From positions 179,651,452 to 179,715,451 of the forward strand of contig OY755038.1 in assembly GCA_963576565.1 (NCBI GenBank): 64,000 nucleotides of DNA, in the 5' to 3' direction. The notes under the pieces were generated by a model. The model had not been told where the DNA came from. It did no database searches and worked only from the letters and a program-made list of their open reading frames with translations. Made by a program: the position numbers and the translations under genes. The first letter of the stretch is position 1; the number at the start of each line of letters is the position of its first letter. Shown in pieces: positions 15,001 through 30,000 of this stretch. Source of the stretch: Aspidapion aeneum. Lineage: Eukaryota > Arthropoda > Insecta > Coleoptera > Brentidae.

Positions 15001-18000
15001 AAATTACTTTAACAAGTCTAACACCAAAAAGTGTTATAACGGACAAAACCGCATTTATTAGCACTACAAGTTTAAGATCTGTAATAACAACCATTTTAAA
15101 AATGACAGATATTAATAAGACAACAATTACATTACCAAGTCCAACGATTAGCAAAACTTCAATTCTTACGTTTATTTCCAATACAACTAAAGGGCCAGAA
15201 ATTACTTTAACAAGTGTAACACCAAAAAGTATTACAACGGACAAAACCGCATTTACTAGTAGTACAAGTTTAAGATCTGTGATAACTACCATTTCGAAAA
15301 TGACAGATATTAATAAGACGACAATAACATTACTAAGTCCAACGATTAGCAAAACATCAATTCTTACGATAATCTCCAATACAACTAAAGGGCCAGAAAT
15401 TACTTTAACAAGTGTAACACTAAAAAGTATTATAACGGACAAAACCGAATTTATTAGCACTACAAGTTTAAGATCTGTGATAACTACCATTTCAATAATG
15501 ACAGATATTAATCAGACAACAATAACATTGCCAAGTCCAACCGTTAGCAAAATTTCAATACTTACGTTTATTTCCAATACAACTAAAGGGCCAGAAATTA
15601 CTTTAACAAGTGTAACACTAAAAAGTATTATAACGGACAAAACCGCACTTATTAGCACTACAAGTTTAAGATATGTGAGAACTACCATTTCAATAATGAC
15701 AGATATTAATAAGACAACAATAACATTGCCAAGTCCAACTGTTAGCAAAACTTCAATACTTACGTTTATTTCCAATACAACTAAAGGGCCAGAAATTACT
15801 TTAACAAGTGTAACACCAAAAAGTATTATAACGGACAAAACCGCATTTATTAGCACTACAAGTCTAAGATCTGTGATAACTGCCATTTCGAAAATGACAG
15901 ATATTAATAAGACTACAATAACATTACCAAGTCCAACGAGTAGCAAAACTTCAATTCTTACGATTATTTCCAATACAACCAAATGTCCAGAAATAACTTT
16001 AATAAGTGTAACACCAAAAGGTATTATAACGGACAAAACGGCATTTATTAGCACTACAAGTCTAAGATCTGTGATAACTACCATTTCGAAAATTACAGAT
16101 ATTAATAAGACAACAATAACATTACCAGGTCCAGCGATTAACAAAACTTCTATTCTAACGATTATTTCCAATACAACTAAAGAGCCAGAAATTACTTTAA
16201 CAAGTGTAACACCAAAAAGTATTATAACGGACAAAACCGCATTTATTAGCACTACAAGTCTAAGATCTATAATAACTACTATTTCGAAAATGACAGATAT
16301 TAATAAGACTACAATAACATTACCAAGTCCAACGATTAGCAAAACTTCAATTCTTACGGTTATTTCCAATACAACTAAAGCGCCAGAAATAACTTTAACA
16401 AGTGTAACACCAAAAAGTATTATAACGGACAAAACGGCATTTATTAGCACTACAAGTCTAAGATCTGTGATAACTACCCTTTCGAAAATTACAGATATTA
16501 ATAAGACAACAATAACATTACCAGGTCCAAAAATTAACAAAACTTCAGTTCTAACGATTATTTCCAATATAACTAAAGCGCCAGAAATTACTTTAACAAG
16601 TCTAACACCAAAAAGTGTTATAACGGACAAAACCGCATTTATTAGCACTACAAGTTTAAGATCTGTAATAACAACCATTTTAAAAATGACAGATATTAAT
16701 AAGACAACAATTACATTACCAGGTCCAACGATTAACAAAACTTCAATTCTAACGATTATTTCCAATACAACTAAAGCGCCAGAATATACTTTAACAAGTA
16801 TAACACCAAAAAGTATTATAACGGACAAAACCGCATTTATTAGCACTACAATTTTAAGATCTGTATTAACTACCATTTCGAAAATGACAGATATTAATAA
16901 GACAAAAATAACATTACCAAGTCCAACGATCAGCAAAACTTCAATTCCAACGATTTTTTCCAATACAACTAAAGGGCCAGAAATTACTTTAACAAGTTTA
17001 TCATCAAGAAGTATTATAACGGACAAAACCGCATTTATTAGCACTATAAGTTTAAGATCTGTGATAACTACCATTTCAATAATGATAGATATTAATAAGA
17101 CAACAGTAACATTACCAAGTCCAACGATTAGCAAAACTTCAATTCTTACGTTTATCTCAAATACAACTAAAGGGTCAGAAATTACTTTAACAAGTGTAAC
17201 ACCAAAAAGTATTATAACGGACAAAACCGCATTTATTAGCACTACAAGTCTAAGATCTGTGATAACTACCATTTCAATAATGATAGATATTAATAAGACA
17301 ACAGTAACATTACCAAGTCCAACGATTAGCAAAACTTCAATTCTTAGGGTTATTTCCAATACAACTAAAGCGCCAGAAATAACTTTAACAAGTGTAACAC
17401 CAAAAAGTATTATAACGGACAAAACTGCATTTATTAGCACTACAAGTTTAAGATCTGTGATAACTACCATTTCAATAATGATAGATATTAATAAGACAAC
17501 AATAACATTACCAAGTCCAACGATTAGCAAAACCTCAATTCTTACGATTATATCCAATACAACCAAAGGTCCAGAAATAACTTTAACAAGTGTAACACCA
17601 AAAAGTATTATAACGGACAAAACGGCATTTATTAGCACTACAAGTCTAAGATCTGTGATAACTACCCTTTCGAAAATTACAGATATTAATAAGACAACAA
17701 TAACATTACCAGGTCCAACGATTAACAAAACTTCAATTCTAACGATTATTTCCAATATAACTAAAGCGCCAGAAATTACTTTAACAAGTCTAACACCAAA
17801 AAGTGTTATAACGGACAAAACCGCATTTATTAGCACTACAAGTTTAAGATCTGTAATAACAACCATTTTAAAAATGACAGATATTAATAAGACAACAATT
17901 ACATTACCAAGTCCAACGATTAGCAAAACTTCAATTCTTACGTTTATTTCCAATACAACTAAAGGGCCAGAAATTACTTTAACAAGTGTAACACCAAAAA

Positions 18001-21000
18001 GTATTACAACGGACAAAACCGCATTTACTAGTAGTACAAGTTTAAGATCTGTGATAACTACCATTTCGAAAATGACAGATATTAATAAGACGACAATAAC
18101 ATTACTAAGTCCAACGATTAGCAAAACATCAATTCTTACGATAATCTCCAATACAACTAAAGGGCCAGAAATTACTTTAACAAGTGTAACACTAAAAAGT
18201 ATTATAACGGACAAAACCGAATTTATTAGCACTACAAGTTTAAGATCTGTGATAACTACCATTTCAATAATGACAGATATTAATCAGACAACAATAACAT
18301 TGCCAAGTCCAACCGTTAGCAAAATTTCAATACTTACGTTTATTTCCAATACAACTAAAGGGCCAGAAATTACTTTAACAAGTGTAACACTAAAAAGTAT
18401 TATAACGGACAAAACCGCACTTATTAGCACTACAAGTTTAAGATATGTGAGAACTACCATTTCAATAATGACAGATATTAATAAGACAACAATAACATTG
18501 CCAAGTCCAACTGTTAGCAAAACTTCAATACTTACGTTTATTTCCAATACAACTAAAGGGCCAGAAATTACTTTAACAAGTGTAACACCAAAAAGTATTA
18601 TAACGGACAAAACCGCATTTATTAGCACTACAAGTCTAAGATCTGTGATAACTGCCATTTCGAAAATGACAGATATTAATAAGACTACAATAACATTACC
18701 AAGTCCAACGAGTAGCAAAACTTCAATTCTTACGATTATTTCCAATACAACCAAATGTCCAGAAATAACTTTAATAAGTGTAACACCAAAAGGTATTATA
18801 ACGGACAAAACGGCATTTATTAGCACTACAAGTCTAAGATCTGTGATAACTACCATTTCGAAAATTACAGATATTAATAAGACAACAATAACATTACCAG
18901 GTCCAGCGATTAACAAAACTTCTATTCTAACGATTATTTCCAATACAACTAAAGAGCCAGAAATTACTTTAACAAGTGTAACACCAAAAAGTATTATAAC
19001 GGACAAAACCGCATTTATTAGCACTACAAGTCTAAGATCTATAATAACTACTATTTCGAAAATGACAGATATTAATAAGACTACAATAACATTACCAAGT
19101 CCAACGATTAGCAAAACTTCAATTCTTACGGTTATTTCCAATACAACTAAAGCGCCAGAAATAACTTTAACAAGTGTAACACCAAAAAGTATTATAACGG
19201 ACAAAACGGCATTTATTAGCACTACAAGTCTAAGATCTGTGATAACTACCCTTTCGAAAATTACAGATATTAATAAGACAACAATAACATTACCAGGTCC
19301 AAAAATTAACAAAACTTCAGTTCTAACGATTATTTCCAATATAACTAAAGCGCCAGAAATTACTTTAACAAGTCTAACACCAAAAAGTGTTATAACGGAC
19401 AAAACCGCATTTATTAGCACTACAAGTTTAAGATCTGTAATAACAACCATTTTAAAAATGACAGATATTAATAAGACAACAATTACATTACCAGGTCCAA
19501 CGATTAACAAAACTTCAATTCTAACGATTATTTCCAATACAACTAAAGCGCCAGAATATACTTTAACAAGTATAACACCAAAAAGTATTATAACGGACAA
19601 AACCGCATTTATTAGCACTACAATTTTAAGATCTGTATTAACTACCATTTCGAAAATGACAGATATTAATAAGACAAAAATAACATTACCAAGTCCAACG
19701 ATCAGCAAAACTTCAATTCCAACGATTTTTTCCAATACAACTAAAGGGCCAGAAATTACTTTAACAAGTTTATCATCAAGAAGTATTATAACGGACAAAA
19801 CCGCATTTATTAGCACTATAAGTTTAAGATCTGTGATAACTACCATTTCAATAATGATAGATATTAATAAGACAACAGTAACATTACCAAGTCCAACGAT
19901 TAGCAAAACTTCAATTCTTACGTTTATCTCAAATACAACTAAAGGGTCAGAAATTACTTTAACAAGTGTAACACCAAAAAGTATTATAACGGACAAAACC
20001 GCATTTATTAGCACTACAAGTTTAAGATCTGTGATAACTACCATTTCAATAATGATAGATATTAATAAGACAACAGTAACATTACCAAGTCCAACGATTA
20101 GCAAAACTTCAATTCTTAGGGTTATTTCCAATACAACTAAAGCGCCAGAAATAACTTTAACAAGTGTAACACCAAAAAGTATTATAACGGACAAAACTGC
20201 ATTTATTAGCACTACAAGTTTAAGATCTGTGATAACTACCATTTCAATAATGATAGATATTAATAAGACAACAATAACATTACCAAGTCCAACGATTAGC
20301 AAAACCTCAATTCTTACGATTATATCCAATACAACCAAAGGTCCAGAAATAACTTTAACAAGTGTAACACCAAAAAGTATTATAACGGACAAAACGGCAT
20401 TTATTAGCACTACAAGTCTAAGATCTGTGATAACTACCCTTTCGAAAATTACAGATATTAATAAGACAACAATAACATTACCAGGTCCAACGATTAACAA
20501 AACTTCAATTCTAACGATTATTTCCAATATAACTAAAGCGCCAGAAATTACTTTAACAAGTCTAACACCAAAAAGTGTTATAACGGACAAAACCACATTT
20601 ATTAGCACTACAAGTTTAAGATCTGTAATAACAACCATTTTAAAAATGACAGATATTAATAAGACAACAATAACATTGCCAGGTCCAACCGTTAGCAAAA
20701 CTTTAATTCTTACGTTTATTTCCAATACAACTAAAGGGCCAGAAATTACTTTAACAAGTGTAACACCAAAAACTATTATAACGGACAAAACCGCATTTAT
20801 TAGCACTACAAGTCTAAGATCTGTAATAACTACTATTTCGAAAATGACAGATATTAATAAGACTACAATAACATTACCAAGTCCAACGATTAGCAAAACT
20901 TCAATTCTTAGGGTTATTTCCAATACAACTAAAGCGCCAGAAATAACTTTAACAAGTGTAACACCAAAAAGTATTATAACGGACAAAACCGCATTTATTA

Positions 21001-24000
21001 GCACTACAAGTTTAAGATCTGTGATAACTACCATTTCAATAATGATAGATATTAATAAGACAACAATAACATTACCAAGTCCAACGATTAGCAAAACCTC
21101 AATTCTTACGATTATATCCAATACAACCAAAGGTCCAGAAATAACTTTAACAAGTCTAACACCAAAAAGTATTATAACGGACAAAACGGCAATTATTAGC
21201 ACTACAAGTCTAAGATCTGTGATAACTACCCTTTCGAAAATTACAGATATTAATAAGACAACAATAACATTACCAGGTCCAAAAATTAACAAAACTTCAA
21301 TTCTAACGATTATTTCCAATATAACTAAAGCGCCAGAAATTACTTTAACAAGTCTAACACCAAAAAGTGTTATAACTGACAAAACCGCATTTATTAGCAC
21401 TACAAGTTTAAGATCTGTAATAACAACCATTTTAAAAATGACAGATATTAATAAGACAACAATTACATTACCAAGTCCAACGATTAGCAAAACTTCAATT
21501 CTTACGTTTATTTCCAATACAACTAAAGGGTCAGAAATTACTTTAACAAGCGTAACACCAAAAAGTATTATAACGGACAAAACCGCATTTATTAGCACTA
21601 CAAGTCTAAGATCTGTGATAACTACCATTTCGAAAATAACAGATATTAATAAGACAACAATAACATTACCAAGTCCAACGATTAGCAAAACTTCAATTCT
21701 AACGATTATTTCCAATATAACTAAAGCGCCAGAAATTACTTTAACAAGTGTAACACCAAAAAGTATTATAACGGACAAAACCGCATTTATTAGCACTACA
21801 AGTTTAAGATCTGTGATAACTACTATTTCAATAATGACAGATATTAATAAGACAACAATAACATTACCAAGTCCAACCGTTAGCAAAACTTCAATTCTTT
21901 CGATTATTTCCAATACAACTAAAGGCCCAGAAATAACTTTAACAAGTGTAACACCAAAAAGTATTATAACGGACAAAATCGCATTTATTAGCACTACAAG
22001 TCTAAGATCTGTGATAACTACCATTTCGAAAATTACAGATGTTAATAAGACAACAATAACATTACCAGTTCCAACGATTAACAAAACTTCAATTCTATCG
22101 ATTATTTCCAATACAACTAAAGCGCCAGAATATACTTTAACAAGTATAACACCAAAAAGTATTTTAACGGACAAAACCGCATTTATTAGCACTACAAGTC
22201 TAAGATCTGTGATAACTACCATTTCGAAAATAACAGATATTAATAAGACAACAATAACATTACCAAGTCCAACGATTAGCAAAACTTCAATTTTTACGTT
22301 TATTTCCAATACAACTAAAGGGCCAGAAATTACTTTAACAAGCGTAACACCAAAAAGTATTATAACGGACAAAACTGCATTTATTAGGACTACAAGTCTA
22401 AGATCTGTGATAACTACCATTTCAAAAATGACAGATATTAATAAGACAACAATAACATTACCAAGTCCAACCTTTAGTAAAACTTCAATTCTTACGTTTA
22501 TTTCCAATACAACTAAAGGCCCAGAAATAACTTTAACAAGTGTAACACCAAAAAGTATTATAACGGACAAAACCGCATTTATTAGCACTACAAGTTTAAG
22601 ATCTGTGATAACTACCATTTCAATAATGATAGATATTAATAAGACAACAATAACATTACCAAGTCCAACGATTAGCAAAACCTCAATTCTTACGATTATA
22701 TCCAATACAACCAAAGGTCCAGAAATAACTTTAACAAGTGTAACACCAAAAAGTATTATAACGAACAAAACGGCATTTATTAGCACTACAAGTCTAAGAT
22801 CTGTGATAACTACCCTTTCGAAAATTACAGATATTAATAAGACAACAATAACATTACCAGGTCCAACGATTAACAAAACTTCAATTCTAACGATTATTTC
22901 CAATATAACTAAAGCGCCAGAAATTACTTTAACAAGTCTAACACCAAAAAGTGTTATAACGGACAAAACCACATTTATTAGCACTACAAGTTTAAGATCT
23001 GTAATAACAACCATTTTAAAAATGACAGATATTAATAAGACAACAATAACATTGCCAGGTCCAACCGTTAGCAAAACTTTAATTCTTACGTTTATTTCCA
23101 ATACAACTAAAGGGCCAGAAATTACTTTAACAAGTGTAACACCAAAAACTATTATAACGGACAAAACCGCATTTATTAGCACTACAAGTCTAAGATCTGT
23201 AATAACTACTATTTCGAAAATGACAGATATTAATAAGACTACAATAACATTACCAAGTCCAACGATTAGCAAAACTTCAATTCTTAGGGTTATTTCCAAT
23301 ACAACTAAAGCGCCAGAAATAACTTTAACAAGTGTAACACCAAAAAGTATTATAACGGACAAAACCGCATTTATTAGCACTACAAGTCTAAGATCTGTAA
23401 TAACTACTATTTCGAAAATGACAGATATTAATAAGACTACAATAACATTACCAAGTCCAACGATTAGCAAAACTTCAATTCTTAGGGTTATTTCCAATAT
23501 AACTAAAGCGCCAGAAATTACTTTAACAAGTCTAACACCAAAAAGTGTTATAACGGACAAAACCACATTTATTAGCACTACAAGTTTAAGATCTGTAATA
23601 ACAACCATTTTAAAAATGACAGATATTAATAAGACAACAATAACATTGCCAGGTCCAACCGTTAGCAAAACTTTAATTCTTACGTTTATTTCCAATACAA
23701 CTAAAGGGCCAGAAATTACTTTAACAAGTGTAACACCAAAAACTATTATAACGGACAAAACCGCATTTATTAGCACTACAAGTCTAAGATCTGTAATAAC
23801 TACTATTTCGAAAATGACAGATATTAATAAGACAACAATAACATTACCAAGTCCAACGATTAGCAAAACCTCAATTCTTACGATTATATCCAATACAACC
23901 AAAGGTCCAGAAATAACTTTAACAAGTGTAACACCAAAAAGTATTATAACGGACAAAACGGCAATTATTAGCACTACAAGTCTAAGATCTGTGATAACTA

Positions 24001-27000
24001 CCCTTTCGAAAATTACAGATATTAATAAGACAACAATAACATTACCAGGTCCAAAAATTAACAAAACTTCAATTCTAACGATTATTTCCAATATAACTAA
24101 AGCGCCAGAAATTACTTTAACAAGTCTAACACCAAAAAGTGTTATAACTGACAAAACCGCATTTATTAGCACTACAAGTTTAAGATCTGTAATAACAACC
24201 ATTTTAAAAATGACAGATATTAATAAGACAACAATTACATTACCAAGTCCAACGATTAGCAAAACTTCAATTCTTACGTTTATTTCCAATACAACTAAAG
24301 GGTCAGAAATTACTTTAACAAGCGTAACACCAAAAAGTATTATAACGGACAAAACCGCATTTATTAGCACTACAAGTCTAAGATCTGTGATAACTACCAT
24401 TTCGAAAATAACAGATATTAATAAGACAACAATAACATTACCAAGTCCAACGATTAGCAAAACTTCAATTCTAACGATTATTTCCAATATAACTAAAGCG
24501 CCAGAAATTACTTTAACAAGTGTAACACCAAAAAGTATTATAACGGACAAAACCGCATTTATTAGCACTACAAGTTTAAGATCTGTGATAACTACTATTT
24601 CAATAATGACAGATATTAATAAGGCAACAATAACATTGCCAAGTCCAACCGTTAGCAAAACTTCAATTCTTTCGATTATTTCCAATACAACTAAAGGCCC
24701 AGAAATAAATTTAACAAGTGTAACACCAAAAAGTATTATAACGGACAAAATCGCATTTATTAGCACTACAAGTCTAAGATCTGTGATAACTACCATTTCG
24801 AAAATTACAGATGTTAATAAGACAACAATAACATTACCAAGTCCAACGAGTAGCAAAACTTCAATTCTTACGATTATTTCCAATACAACCAAATGTCCAG
24901 AAATAACTTTAATAAGTGTAACACCAAAAGGTATTATAACGGACAAAACGGCATTTATTAGCACTACAAGTCTAAGATCTGTGATAACTACCATTTCGAA
25001 AATTACAGATATTAATAAGACAACAATAACATTACCAGGTCCAGCGATTAACAAAACTTCTATTCTAACGATTATTTCCAATACAACTAAAGAGCCAGAA
25101 ATTACTTTAACAAGTGTAACACCAAAAAGTATTATAACGGACAAAACCGCATTTATTAGCACTACAAGTCTAAGATCTATAATAACTACTATTTCGAAAA
25201 TGACAGATATTAATAAGACTACAATAACATTACCAAGTCCAACGATTAGCAAAACTTCAATTCTTACGGTTATTTCCAATACAACTAAAGCGCCAGAAAT
25301 AACTTTAACAAGTGTAACACCAAAAAGTATTATAACGGACAAAACGGCATTTATTAGCACTACAAGTCTAAGATCTGTGATAACTACCCTTTCGAAAATT
25401 ACAGATATTAATAAGACAACAATAACATTACCAGGTCCAAAAATTAACAAAACTTCAGTTCTAACGATTATTTCCAATATAACTAAAGCGCCAGAAATTA
25501 CTTTAACAAGTCTAACACCAAAAAGTGTTATAACGGACAAAACCGCATTTATTAGCACTACAAGTTTAAGATCTGTAATAACAACCATTTTAAAAATGAC
25601 AGATATTAATAAGACAACAATTACATTACCAGGTCCAACGATTAACAAAACTTCAATTCTAACGATTATTTCCAATACAACTAAAGCGCCAGAATATACT
25701 TTAACAAGTATAACACCAAAAAGTATTATAACGGACAAAACCGCATTTATTAGCACTACAATTTTAAGATCTGTATTAACTACCATTTCGAAAATGACAG
25801 ATATTAATAAGACAAAAATAACATTACCAAGTCCAACGATCAGCAAAACTTCAATTCCAACGATTTTTTCCAATACAACTAAAGGGCCAGAAATTACTTT
25901 AACAAGTTTATCATCAAGAAGTATTATAACGGACAAAACCGCATTTATTAGCACTATAAGTTTAAGATCTGTGATAACTACCATTTCAATAATGATAGAT
26001 ATTAATAAGACAACAGTAACATTACCAAGTCCAACGATTAGCAAAACTTCAATTCTTACGTTTATCTCAAATACAACTAAAGGGTCAGAAATTACTTTAA
26101 CAAGTGTAACACCAAAAAGTATTATAACGGACAAAACCGCATTTATTAGCACTACAAGTCTAAGATCTGTGATAACTACCATTTCAATAATGATAGATAT
26201 TAATAAGACAACAGTAACATTACCAAGTCCAACGATTAGCAAAACTTCAATTCTTAGGGTTATTTCCAATACAACTAAAGCGCCAGAAATAACTTTAACA
26301 AGTGTAACACCAAAAAGTATTATAACGGACAAAACTGCATTTATTAGCACTACAAGTTTAAGATCTGTGATAACTACCATTTCAATAATGATAGATATTA
26401 ATAAGACAACAATAACATTACCAAGTCCAACGATTAGCAAAACCTCAATTCTTACGATTATATCCAATACAACCAAAGGTCCAGAAATAACTTTAACAAG
26501 TGTAACACCAAAAAGTATTATAACGGACAAAACGGCATTTATTAGCACTACAAGTCTAAGATCTGTGATAACTACCCTTTCGAAAATTACAGATATTAAT
26601 AAGACAACAATAACATTACCAGGTCCAACGATTAACAAAACTTCAATTCTAACGATTATTTCCAATATAACTAAAGCGCCAGAAATTACTTTAACAAGTC
26701 TAACACCAAAAAGTGTTATAACGGACAAAACCGCATTTATTAGCACTACAAGTTTAAGATCTGTAATAACAACCATTTTAAAAATGACAGATATTAATAA
26801 GACAACAATTACATTACCAAGTCCAACGATTAGCAAAACTTCAATTCTTACGTTTATTTCCAATACAACTAAAGGGCCAGAAATTACTTTAACAAGTGTA
26901 ACACCAAAAAGTATTACAACGGACAAAACCGCATTTACTAGTAGTACAAGTTTAAGATCTGTGATAACTACCATTTCGAAAATGACAGATATTAATAAGA

Positions 27001-30000
27001 CGACAATAACATTACTAAGTCCAACGATTAGCAAAACATCAATTCTTACGATAATCTCCAATACAACTAAAGGGCCAGAAATTACTTTAACAAGTGTAAC
27101 ACTAAAAAGTATTATAACGGACAAAACCGAATTTATTAGCACTACAAGTTTAAGATCTGTGATAACTACCATTTCAATAATGACAGATATTAATCAGACA
27201 ACAATAACATTGCCAAGTCCAACCGTTAGCAAAATTTCAATACTTACGTTTATTTCCAATACAACTAAAGGGCCAGAAATTACTTTAACAAGTGTAACAC
27301 TAAAAAGTATTATAACGGACAAAACCGCACTTATTAGCACTACAAGTTTAAGATATGTGAGAACTACCATTTCAATAATGACAGATATTAATAAGACAAC
27401 AATAACATTGCCAAGTCCAACTGTTAGCAAAACTTCAATACTTACGTTTATTTCCAATACAACTAAAGGGCCAGAAATTACTTTAACAAGTGTAACACCA
27501 AAAAGTATTATAACGGACAAAACCGCATTTATTAGCACTACAAGTCTAAGATCTGTGATAACTGCCATTTCGAAAATGACAGATATTAATAAGACTACAA
27601 TAACATTACCAAGTCCAACGAGTAGCAAAACTTCAATTCTTACGATTATTTCCAATACAACCAAATGTCCAGAAATAACTTTAATAAGTGTAACACCAAA
27701 AGGTATTATAACGGACAAAACGGCATTTATTAGCACTACAAGTCTAAGATCTGTGATAACTACCATTTCGAAAATTACAGATATTAATAAGACAACAATA
27801 ACATTACCAGGTCCAGCGATTAACAAAACTTCTATTCTAACGATTATTTCCAATACAACTAAAGAGCCAGAAATTACTTTAACAAGTGTAACACCAAAAA
27901 GTATTATAACGGACAAAACCGCATTTATTAGCACTACAAGTCTAAGATCTATAATAACTACTATTTCGAAAATGACAGATATTAATAAGACTACAATAAC
28001 ATTACCAAGTCCAACGATTAGCAAAACTTCAATTCTTACGGTTATTTCCAATACAACTAAAGCGCCAGAAATAACTTTAACAAGTGTAACACCAAAAAGT
28101 ATTATAACGGACAAAACGGCATTTATTAGCACTACAAGTCTAAGATCTGTGATAACTACCCTTTCGAAAATTACAGATATTAATAAGACAACAATAACAT
28201 TACCAGGTCCAAAAATTAACAAAACTTCAGTTCTAACGATTATTTCCAATATAACTAAAGCGCCAGAAATTACTTTAACAAGTCTAACACCAAAAAGTGT
28301 TATAACGGACAAAACCGCATTTATTAGCACTACAAGTTTAAGATCTGTAATAACAACCATTTTAAAAATGACAGATATTAATAAGACAACAATTACATTA
28401 CCAGGTCCAACGATTAACAAAACTTCAATTCTAACGATTATTTCCAATACAACTAAAGCGCCAGAATATACTTTAACAAGTATAACACCAAAAAGTATTA
28501 TAACGGACAAAACCGCATTTATTAGCACTACAATTTTAAGATCTGTATTAACTACCATTTCGAAAATGACAGATATTAATAAGACAAAAATAACATTACC
28601 AAGTCCAACGATCAGCAAAACTTCAATTCCAACGATTTTTTCCAATACAACTAAAGGGCCAGAAATTACTTTAACAAGTTTATCATCAAGAAGTATTATA
28701 ACGGACAAAACCGCATTTATTAGCACTATAAGTTTAAGATCTGTGATAACTACCATTTCAATAATGATAGATATTAATAAGACAACAGTAACATTACCAA
28801 GTCCAACGATTAGCAAAACTTCAATTCTTACGTTTATCTCAAATACAACTAAAGGGTCAGAAATTACTTTAACAAGTGTAACACCAAAAAGTATTATAAC
28901 GGACAAAACCGCATTTATTAGCACTACAAGTTTAAGATCTGTGATAACTACCATTTCAATAATGATAGATATTAATAAGACAACAGTAACATTACCAAGT
29001 CCAACGATTAGCAAAACTTCAATTCTTAGGGTTATTTCCAATACAACTAAAGCGCCAGAAATAACTTTAACAAGTGTAACACCAAAAAGTATTATAACGG
29101 ACAAAACTGCATTTATTAGCACTACAAGTTTAAGATCTGTGATAACTACCATTTCAATAATGATAGATATTAATAAGACAACAATAACATTACCAAGTCC
29201 AACGATTAGCAAAACCTCAATTCTTACGATTATATCCAATACAACCAAAGGTCCAGAAATAACTTTAACAAGTGTAACACCAAAAAGTATTATAACGGAC
29301 AAAACGGCATTTATTAGCACTACAAGTCTAAGATCTGTGATAACTACCCTTTCGAAAATTACAGATATTAATAAGACAACAATAACATTACCAGGTCCAA
29401 CGATTAACAAAACTTCAATTCTAACGATTATTTCCAATATAACTAAAGCGCCAGAAATTACTTTAACAAGTCTAACACCAAAAAGTGTTATAACGGACAA
29501 AACCACATTTATTAGCACTACAAGTTTAAGATCTGTAATAACAACCATTTTAAAAATGACAGATATTAATAAGACAACAATAACATTGCCAGGTCCAACC
29601 GTTAGCAAAACTTTAATTCTTACGTTTATTTCCAATACAACTAAAGGGCCAGAAATTACTTTAACAAGTGTAACACCAAAAACTATTATAACGGACAAAA
29701 CCGCATTTATTAGCACTACAAGTCTAAGATCTGTAATAACTACTATTTCGAAAATGACAGATATTAATAAGACTACAATAACATTACCAAGTCCAACGAT
29801 TAGCAAAACTTCAATTCTTAGGGTTATTTCCAATACAACTAAAGCGCCAGAAATAACTTTAACAAGTGTAACACCAAAAAGTATTATAACGGACAAAACC
29901 GCATTTATTAGCACTACAAGTTTAAGATCTGTGATAACTACCATTTCAATAATGATAGATATTAATAAGACAACAATAACATTACCAAGTCCAACGATTA

